NCBI RefSeq assembly: GCF_000213805.1
Contig: NC_015556.1
Coordinates: 1,364,001-1,428,000, forward strand
DNA from: Pseudomonas fulva 12-X
Lineage (GTDB): Bacteria; Pseudomonadota; Gammaproteobacteria; Pseudomonadales; Pseudomonadaceae
DNA: 64,000 bases
Direction: 5' to 3'
Below the pieces are notes generated by a model. The model was not told the origin of the DNA. It ran no database searches and was given only the letters and a program-made list of their open reading frames with translations. Position numbers and translations under genes: made by a program. This document shows positions 43,612 through 51,610 of the stretch, piece after piece (positions within the stretch are counted from its first letter, which is position 1; every line of letters starts with the position of its first letter).

Positions 43612-44241
43612 TCAGGCGCGCATCCCCTCGAAAATCAGCCGCGTAGAGGCGCGTACGGTGGCCGAGTGGGCCTGCATGTCCGGCTCGTCACTGGCGGTCA
43701 GGCGCAGCAGTTGCAGGTGCGAGTAGTCGTTGAGCAGGAAGGCCGCCAGCTCGACGTCCAGGTCGGCGCGCAGCTTGCCGGCCTCTTGCAGCTCGCGCAC
43801 CACGTTGGCGATCTCGCCCTGCAGGTCGCGGTTCATCTGCCGGTAGGCCTCCGGCAGGCCGCCGTCGCCACCCACCAGCACCAGGGGCAAGAGTTCGCGC
43901 CAAAGCGCCGGCGGCAGTATTTCCAGGGCATAGCTGACGAGGATGTGTTCGAGATGGCAGAGCGCGTCGACCGGGTCGTCGAACTCGGGGATGCGCTTGT
44001 GCACGTCAATCAGCGCGCGGCGATCGGACTCCTTGATCATCTCCAGGATGATCTCGTGCTTGCTGCCGAAATATTTGAACACCGTGGGCGCCGAAACGCC
44101 GGCATCGCGGGCGATCTGCTCGATGGTGGTCTCGCGAAAGCCCTGGCGCTGGAACAGCGAAACGGCAGCTGCCGAGATGGCCTGGCGGCGTAATTCTTTC
44201 TGACGTTCGCGTAATCCGCTCACCGTCGCTCCTGGGTTCAT
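43612..44241 (-). CDS. TetR-family transcriptional regulator
   Basis: 209 residues. The HTH is clear: QAISAAAVSLFQRQGFRETTIEQIARDAGVSAPTVFKYFGSKHEIILEMI. The ligand domain is helical with no recognised signature. It is divergent from the serine-hydrolase gene at 44367, with two inverted repeats between them, and lies upstream of the thermostable-hemolysin operon in the same direction; it could control either. The divergent set is more likely. Confidence 0.88.
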   Translation of the reverse strand: MNPGATVSGLRERQKELRRQAISAAAVSLFQRQGFRETTIEQIARDAGVSAPTVFKYFGSKHEIILEMIKESDRRALIDVHKRIPEFDDPVDALCHLEHILVSYALEILPPALWRELLPLVLVGGDGGLPEAYRQMNRDLQGEIANVVRELQEAGKLRADLDVELAAFLLNDYSHLQLLRLTASDEPDMQAHSATVRASTRLIFEGMRA

Positions 44242-44271
44242 GGGGGTGGCGGGAATGATAGCTGGCTAGGT

Positions 44272-44319
44272 TTTTCCGGGAAAATATTTTATTGACTAAA
44301 ACAATTAACAGGATTAATT
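44272..44319. promoter_or_regulatory. AT-rich promoter region with two inverted repeats
   Basis: TTTTCCGGGAAAA (44272-44284) is an odd-centred palindrome; AATTAA-CAGGA-TTAATT (44303-44319) is a second dyad. Both lie between the divergent TetR start (44241) and the serine hydrolase start (44367), in an AT-rich stretch unlike the flanking DNA. Either may be the TetR operator. Confidence 0.55.
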
Positions 44320-44366
44320 ATTTGCTCGTACCTGCCGCACGCAGGGCCACTTCCAGGATGAGTCAG

Positions 44367-45629
44367 ATGAACCAGATCCTCGACCGCTCCCTGGTTTCCC
44401 GTAATACGGAAGTCAGCGAGATGTACGACCAACAAGAACAAGAGCCAGTACTGATGCAGGGTTTCCCTGCCGAGCCGGAAAAGCGCGTGACCTGGGCCAA
44501 CTGGATGTCGCCGCCGTTCAACCGCTGGGGCTTCCGTAACCTGGCCCGCCTGCGCCCGACCATCGAGGTGGCGGCCGGTCCGCGGCCAGGTTCGGTACTG
44601 GCCCAGGCGCCGGCAGAAGTCGAAGGCCTGACGTTCGAGAGCACCTGCGGGCGTACCGTGAGCGTGCTCGACCACCTGCGCGCCAGCAAGACCGACGCCT
44701 TCCTGGTCCTGCACAAGGGCCGCGTGGTCTACGAAAACTATTTCAACGGCCAGGTCGCCAGCGACCGCCACATCATGTTCTCGGTCACCAAGTCGCTGAT
44801 TGGCGTGCTCGGTGAGCAGCTGATCCACGACGGCGTGCTCGACCCCGAGGCGCAGACCCAGCATTACGTGCCGGAGCTGGCCGGCAGCGCCTTTGGCGAC
44901 GCTACCGTGCGTCACCTGTTCGACATGGCCGTCGGCGTTCATTACACCGAGATGTACGACGATCCGGCCTCGGAAAGCTCCCAGTACGGCTACGCCTGTG
45001 GCTTCAAGCCGGCGCTGCCCGAATACGCCCAGTACGAGTCGCTGTACCAGTACCTGCCGTCGCTGCGTAAGCGCTGCGAGCATGGCGGCCTGTTCCACTA
45101 CGTGACCGCCACTACCGAAGTGCTGGCCTGGGTGATGGAGCGCGCCAGCGGCGTGGGCTGCGCCGAGCAACTGCAAGCGGTATGGCAGCAACTGGGGTGC
45201 GAGCGCGACGCCTACTTCATGGCCGACCCCTGGGGCCGCAGCGTCGCCGGTGCCGGCTTCAACGCCACCCTGCGCGACATGGGCCGCTTCGGTTTGATGC
45301 TCGGCAACGGCGGCAAGGTCGACGGCAAGCAGATCATCGACAAGGCGGTGATCGAGGCGATTGCCGGCGGTTCCGATCCAGCCATCTACGGCGTGCACAA
45401 GGACTTCTCCGAGTGGACCCCGGGCGCCTCCTACCGCAGCCAGTGGTACGTCTTCAACGACCACAGCCCGGCCATCATGGCCAGCGGCATCCATGGCCAG
45501 TACCTGTTCGTCGACTTCAACTCCGACGTGGTGATCGTCAAGCAGTCGTCGCTGCCCGAAGCCGTCACCGAGCTGGATATCGACACCGTACAAATGCTGC
45601 GAACCGTCACCGCTCAAGTGCGCGGCTGA
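44367..45629 (+). CDS. Serine hydrolase, beta-lactamase/NylB-like
   Basis: 420 residues from ATG 44367, where AGGA lies 8 bp upstream; ATG 44358 is also possible. The catalytic SxxK is Ser139-Val-Thr-Lys142 (MFSVTKSLIGV), with a Tyr motif in FHYVTATTEV and HGQYLFVDF near the end. This arrangement is that of class C-like esterases/amidases such as 6-aminohexanoate-dimer hydrolase, not of true beta-lactamases. No signal peptide is seen, so it is probably cytoplasmic. It begins a four-gene run with a channel, DUF3237 and MFS genes. Substrate unknown. Confidence 0.86.
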   Translation: MNQILDRSLVSRNTEVSEMYDQQEQEPVLMQGFPAEPEKRVTWANWMSPPFNRWGFRNLARLRPTIEVAAGPRPGSVLAQAPAEVEGLTFESTCGRTVSVLDHLRASKTDAFLVLHKGRVVYENYFNGQVASDRHIMFSVTKSLIGVLGEQLIHDGVLDPEAQTQHYVPELAGSAFGDATVRHLFDMAVGVHYTEMYDDPASESSQYGYACGFKPALPEYAQYESLYQYLPSLRKRCEHGGLFHYVTATTEVLAWVMERASGVGCAEQLQAVWQQLGCERDAYFMADPWGRSVAGAGFNATLRDMGRFGLMLGNGGKVDGKQIIDKAVIEAIAGGSDPAIYGVHKDFSEWTPGASYRSQWYVFNDHSPAIMASGIHGQYLFVDFNSDVVIVKQSSLPEAVTELDIDTVQMLRTVTAQVRG

Positions 45630-45766
45630 TTCAACGCGGCTTCGACAGAACAAGATCCAAGAGCGCGGGTTCGCCGGCGCTCCTGCCTGCTGCGTCAGGT
45701 AATCGGTGGCCGATTTGGCCACCACCCACTGCCCTGTAATACAAAAAAAATACACAGGAGCTTCAT

Positions 45767-47101
45767 ATGTACACGTCCAAGCGTATCCCTTGCGTTTTGC
45801 TCGCACTCGGCATTCCGTTGGCCAGCCAACCGGCTCTGGCGGGTTACCAGTTCGAGGAAGGAAACCTCAAAGGAGAACTCAACCTCACCTTCGGCGCCGC
45901 CTCCGTCTCGACCCGCGGCGTCAACTTCGGTGCCGGTGCGGTCGACGCCCGCAGTGGCGAAAACAAAGGTACCAAGGTCGACTGGCAGGAGGCCTACCTC
46001 AAGCCGGGCATCACCCTCGATTATTCCCTCAATGAAACCGTCAGCCTGCTGGCCGGTGCCTCGGCGGTCGGCGCCTGGACCTTGGGTGATGGCGATGCGG
46101 GTGGATTGACGCGCAGCTCGGACAACCGCATCAACACCGAAGAGGCCTATGTCGGCTTTCGCGCCGGCGACTGGAAGTTCACTGCCGGGCGGCAGAACTA
46201 CACCATCGGCACCGGCTTCATCGTCATGGACGGCAACCTCGACGCATTCGGTGATGGCGCCTACTGGCTCGGCCCGCGTACTGCCTTCAAGGACTCGGCG
46301 ATCCTCGACTGGAGCCACGGCCCGGTAAAAGCCCAGGCGTTCACCCTGCGCACCGATGATCACTTCGGTGACTACCGCATGACCGGCGCCAACCTGGACT
46401 ACGATCTCGACGGCCAGGTGACCCTTGGTGCCATGGGCATGAAGGTCGATACCGAGGCCAGCAAGAGCAGCAACGCGGCGCGCCGCGACGGCATGGACGT
46501 GTACAACGTCCGCGCCTTGCGTGGTCATCTGCCGGGGTTGCCGAACCTGACCCTCAATGGCGAATACGCGGTGCAGCGCGGTGGAGAATCGGCGCGCAAA
46601 TTCGATGCCAAGGCGTGGTACGCGCAAGCCGACTACCTGTTCCAGGATCTGCCGTTGACCCCGACGCTCGGCTACCGCTACGCGGTGTTCTCCGGCGACG
46701 ACGACCTGACCGACAACACTCAAAAGGCCTGGGACCCGCTCAGCAAGGGCTTCGTGGACTGGAGCAGCTGGCTGATCGGCGATGTGGTGGGCAATTACCT
46801 GTTGTTCAACAGCAACGAACGGGTTCAGCAGTTCTCGATCCGCACCCGCCTGACCGACACCCTGGCCCTGGGCACCATCCACTATCAGTTCTGGCTCGAC
46901 GAAAAGAACTTCCGCGGTGCCGCCGTGGATGATCGCCGCTTCGCTGACGAGACCGTGGTGTTCCTCGACTGGACGCCCACCCCAAGCTTCTACGGCTCGG
47001 TGGCCTACAACTGGGTGAACGCCAAGTCGGCGGCCAAGCAGGCCTTCGGCGACGACGACCAGTTCAGCGCCCTCGAACTGTACATGACCTACCGCTACTG
47101 A
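45767..47101 (+). CDS. Alginate-export-like outer-membrane beta-barrel
   Basis: 444 residues. Signal peptide ends PALAG; the rest has alternating amphipathic strands and ends in an aromatic (YMTYRY), as outer-membrane barrels do. The family match is the AlgE-like alginate_exp domain (GDWKFTAGRQNYTIGTGFIVMDGN, DSAILDWSHGPVKAQAF), which includes many uptake channels unrelated to alginate. No alginate genes are nearby; import of the hydrolase substrate is the better inference. Confidence 0.82.
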   Translation: MYTSKRIPCVLLALGIPLASQPALAGYQFEEGNLKGELNLTFGAASVSTRGVNFGAGAVDARSGENKGTKVDWQEAYLKPGITLDYSLNETVSLLAGASAVGAWTLGDGDAGGLTRSSDNRINTEEAYVGFRAGDWKFTAGRQNYTIGTGFIVMDGNLDAFGDGAYWLGPRTAFKDSAILDWSHGPVKAQAFTLRTDDHFGDYRMTGANLDYDLDGQVTLGAMGMKVDTEASKSSNAARRDGMDVYNVRALRGHLPGLPNLTLNGEYAVQRGGESARKFDAKAWYAQADYLFQDLPLTPTLGYRYAVFSGDDDLTDNTQKAWDPLSKGFVDWSSWLIGDVVGNYLLFNSNERVQQFSIRTRLTDTLALGTIHYQFWLDEKNFRGAAVDDRRFADETVVFLDWTPTPSFYGSVAYNWVNAKSAAKQAFGDDDQFSALELYMTYRY

Positions 47102-47141
47102 AACCCAGCCAGCAGCGCCCTTTGGGGCGCAGGAGTGCGTG

Positions 47142-47630
47142 ATGACAACCACAGCGCAAACCGGGCTCGGCGTGCCGACTCTGGAATGGGTGATGAGCAT
47201 CCATGTATTGATCGCCGCGGGAGAAGGGCTGGGCGCCTGCACGGATGGCCAGCGCAGCAATTTTCCCATCCTCGGTGGGCATTTCGAAGGCCTGGACGTA
47301 CGCGGCGAAGTGCTCGCCGGCGGTGCCGACTTCTACCTGCAGCGCAGCGATGGCGTGGGGGAGCTGGATGCCCGCTACAGCCTGCTCAGCGACCGCGGCG
47401 AGCGGATCAACATCCACAACGTCGGCGTGATCGTGCTCAGCGACAAGGCTCGTGAACTGGACGCGCAAGGCATCTGGCCGGTCGACGAGCAGGAGTACCG
47501 GTGCACCTGTTCGCCGCGCTTTCAGGTGGCGAGCGGGCGGCTGGACTGGCTGACCCGCAGTGCGCTGATCGGCAAGGCGGTTTATCCCGCCGCCGATCAG
47601 GTGGTCATCCACTGCTACCGACTCGCCTGA
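47142..47630 (+). CDS. DUF3237 family protein
   Basis: 162 residues from ATG 47142, with AGGAG eight bases upstream; GTG 47139 is adjacent. Family features: FPILGGHFEGLDVRGEVLAGGADFYLQRSDGVGELDARYSL and the later FQVASGRLDWLTRSALIGKAVYP, predicted beta-rich. The function of DUF3237 proteins is not established, but they often lie in catabolic clusters. 40 bp after the channel gene. Confidence 0.85.
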   Translation: MTTTAQTGLGVPTLEWVMSIHVLIAAGEGLGACTDGQRSNFPILGGHFEGLDVRGEVLAGGADFYLQRSDGVGELDARYSLLSDRGERINIHNVGVIVLSDKARELDAQGIWPVDEQEYRCTCSPRFQVASGRLDWLTRSALIGKAVYPAADQVVIHCYRLA

Positions 47631-47707
47631 CCGGCTTTGCTTTTCGTCATTCCTGAATTTCACTGAAGCGGCAGGCCACTCGGTGGCCCAGCCGGCAGGT
47701 ACCGACC

Positions 47708-48877
47708 ATGAACACCGCCAACCAGAACCTAGTACGTGCCGCGTGCATCTTCATTGCCGCGGCTTCGATCATCGTCATCGGCGTTCAGCCGATCTTCATC
47801 GGTCTGTTGACCGAGCGCCTGACCCTGACTCTGCTTCAGCAGAGCTGGACCATGTCCGCCGAGATGTGCGGCTCCATCGTCGGCACGCTGCTGTATGTGC
47901 CGATGCTGCGCTATCTCGGCCCACGCACCATCGCCCTGGGTACGGCCCTGGTGCTGCTGGTGGCCAACGCCGCCACGGCCAGCGTCGCCCAGCTCGACAT
48001 GCTGCTGGTGCTGCGCTGCATCTCGGGTATCGGCTCGGGCATCCTGTACTCCTACGCCATCTACTGCCTGGGCCGCATGAACGGGCCGGACCGCTCCTTC
48101 GGCATCCTGTTGTTCGTGCAGACCGCACTGTTCTCCAGCAGCGCGGTGATCCTGCCGATGGTCGCCGAGTGGAAGGGCTTCTCAGGGGCGATCTACTACC
48201 TGGTGGCCTGGTTCGTGCTGCTGTGCCTGGTGTGCTTCTGCCTGCCGACCAGGCAGAGCGAGGAAGGCAAAGTCGTTTCCAGCGAGCCGATGCTGTCCGG
48301 ACTGACTCTGATCGGCGTCTGCTCGCTGCTCGGCATGCTGTTCCTGCAACTGTCGATCTACTCGCTGTGGGGCTTCGTCGAAGGTATCGCCAGTGAAGCC
48401 GGGATTGCCCCGGTGGATATCGGCTGGGCGATCAGCATCGGCCTGCTCGGCGGTCTGCCAGGTGCGGCGCTGCCGAGCATCGCCGGTCGCCACCTGGGCC
48501 GCATGCCGATGATCCTGCTCGGCTCGCTGGCCGTGCTCGCCGCCATCTACATGTTTGCCACGCGCATCCACTCGGCTACGGACATGGCAATCGCGGTGTT
48601 CCTGATGAATTTCGGCTGGAACCTGGCGCTGTCGTACTACATGTCGTCGGTGGTGACCCATGACCCGACCGGCCGCCTGACCAAACTGGTCGGCGTGGTG
48701 CAGGTGGCATCGGCCGCCGCGGCGCCGACTCTGCTGGGCCTGTTCATCGAAGGCAACGACCGCTTCAGTATCTTCGTGCTGTCCTCGGGGGCGATTCTGG
48801 TCGGCTGCGTACTGGTGATCATCATGCTGACCTTCGGGCGCCGTAACCTGCACAAGCCGGTCAGTAGTCTGGTATGA
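47708..48877 (+). CDS. MFS transporter
   Basis: 389 residues with twelve hydrophobic segments. The MFS pattern is visible in the first loop (MLRYLGPRTIALGTALVLL) and central cytoplasmic loop (CLPTRQSEEGKVVSS). Probably carries the substrate or product of the serine hydrolase across the inner membrane, judging from the operon. Specificity cannot be read from sequence. Confidence 0.87.
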   Translation: MNTANQNLVRAACIFIAAASIIVIGVQPIFIGLLTERLTLTLLQQSWTMSAEMCGSIVGTLLYVPMLRYLGPRTIALGTALVLLVANAATASVAQLDMLLVLRCISGIGSGILYSYAIYCLGRMNGPDRSFGILLFVQTALFSSSAVILPMVAEWKGFSGAIYYLVAWFVLLCLVCFCLPTRQSEEGKVVSSEPMLSGLTLIGVCSLLGMLFLQLSIYSLWGFVEGIASEAGIAPVDIGWAISIGLLGGLPGAALPSIAGRHLGRMPMILLGSLAVLAAIYMFATRIHSATDMAIAVFLMNFGWNLALSYYMSSVVTHDPTGRLTKLVGVVQVASAAAAPTLLGLFIEGNDRFSIFVLSSGAILVGCVLVIIMLTFGRRNLHKPVSSLV

Positions 48878-48945
48878 GGCAAGGCGGCTGCAAGGGTTGC
48901 CGCGCGGCGGTACCCTTGCGGTTTTGAAAGCGCAGGAGGGCGCAG

Positions 48946-49872
48946 ATGAACACGGAACAGGGCATTCTGCGCGGCTCGATTGCCATGACGCTCCTGGTAG
49001 CGGCCTTCGGGGTTGTGATCGGTCTGTTGTCCGGGTCGTTCTCGATCGTCTTCGACGGCGTCTACTCCCTGGCCGACGCCAGCATGAGCGGCCTGGCCCT
49101 GGTGGTCTCCACGCTGATCCGCCGGCATACGTCGCAAAGCGAAGCCAGCCGTCGGCTGGCCGAGCGCTTCAACATGGGTTTCTGGCACCTGGAGCCCATG
49201 GTGCTGGCCCTCAACGGCACGCTGCTGTGCGGCGTGGCGGCCTATGCCTTGATCAACGCCATCGCCAATCTGCTGTCCGGCGGCACACCGCTGGAGTTTG
49301 GCCTGGCCTCGCTGTATGCCGGCATCGCCACGCTGATCTGCTTCGCTTTCGCGGCCTACGAATTTCGCGCCAACCGGCGCATCCGCTCGGATTTTCTCGC
49401 CCTGGACGCCAAGGCCTGGGTGATGTCCGGGTGCATATCCCTGGCGCTGCTGGTGGCCTTCGCCATCGGCCACCTGACCGAACAGACCCGCTACGCCTGG
49501 CTCGGCCCGTACATCGACCCGGCGGTGCTGGCGGTGATCTGCGTGGTGATCCTGCCCATCCCGCTGGCCACCATCCGTCAGGCCCTGGCGGACATCCTGC
49601 TGGTCACCCCGCCGGACCTCAAGCAGCACGTCGACGCCGTGGCCCAGGCCATCGTCGAACAGTACGGCTTCATCAGCTACCAGGCCTACGTCGCCCGCGT
49701 CGGCCGCGCCCGGCAGATCGAGCTGTACTTCATCGTGCCCCCCGACTGGCCCGCGCAAACCCTCGATGAATGGGACGCCGTGCGCGACGTGATCGGCCAG
49801 GCCATCGGCGACGAAGGCCCCAACCGCTGGCTGACCATCGCCTTCACCACGGACCCGCAGTGGTCGCGGTGA
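48946..49872 (+). CDS. Cation diffusion facilitator family transporter
   Basis: 308 residues. Six membrane helices: the family signature SGSFSIVFDGVYSLADASMSGLALVVS contains the first metal site pair (Asp in FDGVYSLAD), and the second pair lies in DFLALDAKAWVMSG. A cytoplasmic C-terminal domain follows. These proteins export divalent metals in exchange for protons. Lacks the His-rich loop of zinc exporters, so the metal is uncertain. Good ribosome site (GGAGG); separated by 68 bp from the MFS gene. Confidence 0.87.
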   Translation: MNTEQGILRGSIAMTLLVAAFGVVIGLLSGSFSIVFDGVYSLADASMSGLALVVSTLIRRHTSQSEASRRLAERFNMGFWHLEPMVLALNGTLLCGVAAYALINAIANLLSGGTPLEFGLASLYAGIATLICFAFAAYEFRANRRIRSDFLALDAKAWVMSGCISLALLVAFAIGHLTEQTRYAWLGPYIDPAVLAVICVVILPIPLATIRQALADILLVTPPDLKQHVDAVAQAIVEQYGFISYQAYVARVGRARQIELYFIVPPDWPAQTLDEWDAVRDVIGQAIGDEGPNRWLTIAFTTDPQWSR

Positions 49873-49896
49873 AGAGGGCGGTCGCCTGAGCGGTGT

Positions 49897-50721
49897 TCAA
49901 GCCCTGTTGAGGTAAGCGGTGCGAATCGCTTGGGCGAGTTCCAGCAGCACATCAGCGTAGCGCCCTACGATCACTTCGGCACTTTCGGTGGTCGCCAGGC
50001 TGATGTTCAGCGCATGGGAGCGGTAGGCGGGGATGTTCAGGGGCGTGGCGATGGCCATCACTTCCGGCTGCCAGGAAGTTACGCAGTAGCCCCGAGAGCG
50101 CACGCTGCGTACGGCCTCGTCGATCTCCTGCTCCAGCTTCAGTGCACGGGACTCGCAGCGCCGTGACCTGAACAGCTCGACCAGCGATTTTCGCGGTGCC
50201 TCGTCGAGCGCCGACAGGTAAGCGCGCCCCAGGGAGGTGACGTCCATTGGCAGACGCTGGCCGGTAAGCACGTTGCGCGGCGACTTGCGCGCGCCCATGC
50301 GAATCGACTCCAGATAGATCATCTCGTCACCGTCGGCTGCAGCGAGGCTGACGTTGACCTGCTCACTTTTCGCCACTGCCGCCATCAGTGGACTTGCCGC
50401 ACGCAGCAGAGAACTGCCGTGATACATCGAGTGAGCCAGGCCGAGCAGCGAGACCGAGAGGCGGTAGGCGCCGCTGGTGCCGTCGTAATCCAGGAAGCCT
50501 GCGCGAACCAGCGTCTGGGTCAAGCGGCTTACGGTGGATTTTGACAGCCCGCAGGCCTCGCTCAGGTCGCCATTGGTCAGGCACTCGGTGCCAGGGCGAA
50601 AGGCCCGAAGCAGACCCAGCCCGCGCTCGAGTGAGCGGTTGGGTGTGGCTTTGCCGTGGCCTGGCACGTCAGCCGTTGTGCCTTCACTCTGTTCCATCTG
50701 GTGGAATAGGTGCGTTGTCAT
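49897..50721 (-). CDS. IclR-family transcriptional regulator
   Basis: 274 residues from ATG 50721, with GGGAGA about 9 bp upstream. HTH: SLERGLGLLRAFRPGTECLTNGDLSEACGLSKSTVSRLTQTLVRAGFL. The C-terminal IclR effector domain carries the usual GQRLPMDVTSLGRAYLSAL. It is divergent from the enoyl-CoA hydratase gene. A dyad matching the one at 53695 lies over its first codons, consistent with autoregulation. Confidence 0.9.
   Translation of the reverse strand: MTTHLFHQMEQSEGTTADVPGHGKATPNRSLERGLGLLRAFRPGTECLTNGDLSEACGLSKSTVSRLTQTLVRAGFLDYDGTSGAYRLSVSLLGLAHSMYHGSSLLRAASPLMAAVAKSEQVNVSLAAADGDEMIYLESIRMGARKSPRNVLTGQRLPMDVTSLGRAYLSALDEAPRKSLVELFRSRRCESRALKLEQEIDEAVRSVRSRGYCVTSWQPEVMAIATPLNIPAYRSHALNISLATTESAEVIVGRYADVLLELAQAIRTAYLNRA
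50690..50708. promoter_or_regulatory. Candidate IclR operator, copy 1
   Basis: TTCCA-TCTGG-TGGAA (50692-50706), with outer T/A pair at 50690/50708. The same dyad, with one spacer base changed, forms the core of the palindrome at 53695-53725. It lies within the first codons of iclR, about 95 bp before the divergent hydratase start. Confidence 0.65.
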
Positions 50722-50800
50722 GATCGGGGCTCTCCCTAAGACTGAAATTCAGCCGGCCAGCACCGGATGGATGTTCAACGAATAAAAAGAGAGTAACCGC

Positions 50801-51607
50801 ATGACGATTTCCCAGGAAACTTCCACGCCCATCGAATTGGCCGTCGTCGACGGCATCGCCACCCTGACGCTCAATCGCCCCGAGGCGCGCAACGCCATCA
50901 GCGACGCTATGCGCAGCCTGCTCATCGAGCACTTGGAGCAGATAGCGGCAGACCCTGCGATCAAGGCGCTGGTGGTCACCGGCGCTGGCAAGGGCTTTTG
51001 CGCCGGCGGCGACATCAAGGGCATGCAGGCGCGCATGAGCGCGCCGGCCGGCTCGGTGGCCTTCAATGGTTGGAAACGCCAGCAGCGCGTGCACCATGCG
51101 GTTTCTCTGCTGCACAACATGCCCAAGCCGACCATCGCCGCGGTCAACGGCGCGGCCACCGGCCTGGGCTGCGACATGGCGCTGAGCTGCGACTTCATCA
51201 TTGCCTCCGAGCAGGCCTCCTTCGCCATGAGCTACATTGCCCGCGGGTTGATTCCCGATGGCGGCGGCCTGTACTTCCTGCCGCGGCGGGTCGGCCTGCC
51301 AAAGGCCAAAGAGCTGATTTTCAGCGGTCGCATGGTGGCGCCGCAGGAGGCCCAGCAGATCGGCATGATCGATCGCGTGGTGCCCCACGACAGCCTGCTG
51401 CCCGCTGCCCAGGACTGGGCACTGCAACTGTCCGCCGGTTCGGCCACAGCCCTGGCCCTGAGCAAATCGATCCTCAACAACAGCTTCGAGCTGACCCAGG
51501 GGCAGATCTCGGCCATGGGCAGCCAGGCGCAGGGCATCTGCTACACCTCGAGCGAGCACCAGGAATCGGTTGCCGCCTTCCTGGCGCGCAAAGCGCAAAG
51601 GAGCTGA
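50801..51607 (+). CDS. Enoyl-CoA hydratase/isomerase
   Basis: 268 residues of the crotonase family. The oxyanion hole is formed in GAGKGFCAGGDIKGMQ and by NGAATGLGCDMALSCDF. A charged residue corresponding to the second catalytic Glu is not evident at the usual place (YIARGLIPDGGGLYFLPRRVG), where the first position is Gly-Leu, so isomerase or other crotonase activity is possible. It opens the plus-strand operon and is 4 bp from the CoA ligase gene. Confidence 0.88.
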   Translation: MTISQETSTPIELAVVDGIATLTLNRPEARNAISDAMRSLLIEHLEQIAADPAIKALVVTGAGKGFCAGGDIKGMQARMSAPAGSVAFNGWKRQQRVHHAVSLLHNMPKPTIAAVNGAATGLGCDMALSCDFIIASEQASFAMSYIARGLIPDGGGLYFLPRRVGLPKAKELIFSGRMVAPQEAQQIGMIDRVVPHDSLLPAAQDWALQLSAGSATALALSKSILNNSFELTQGQISAMGSQAQGICYTSSEHQESVAAFLARKAQRS

Positions 51608-51610
51608 GCG

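Noticed and set aside
45695..47269. 524-codon open frame antisense to the outer-membrane channel
   Set aside because: No signal peptide or motif; the sense frame has both a signal peptide and a barrel pattern.
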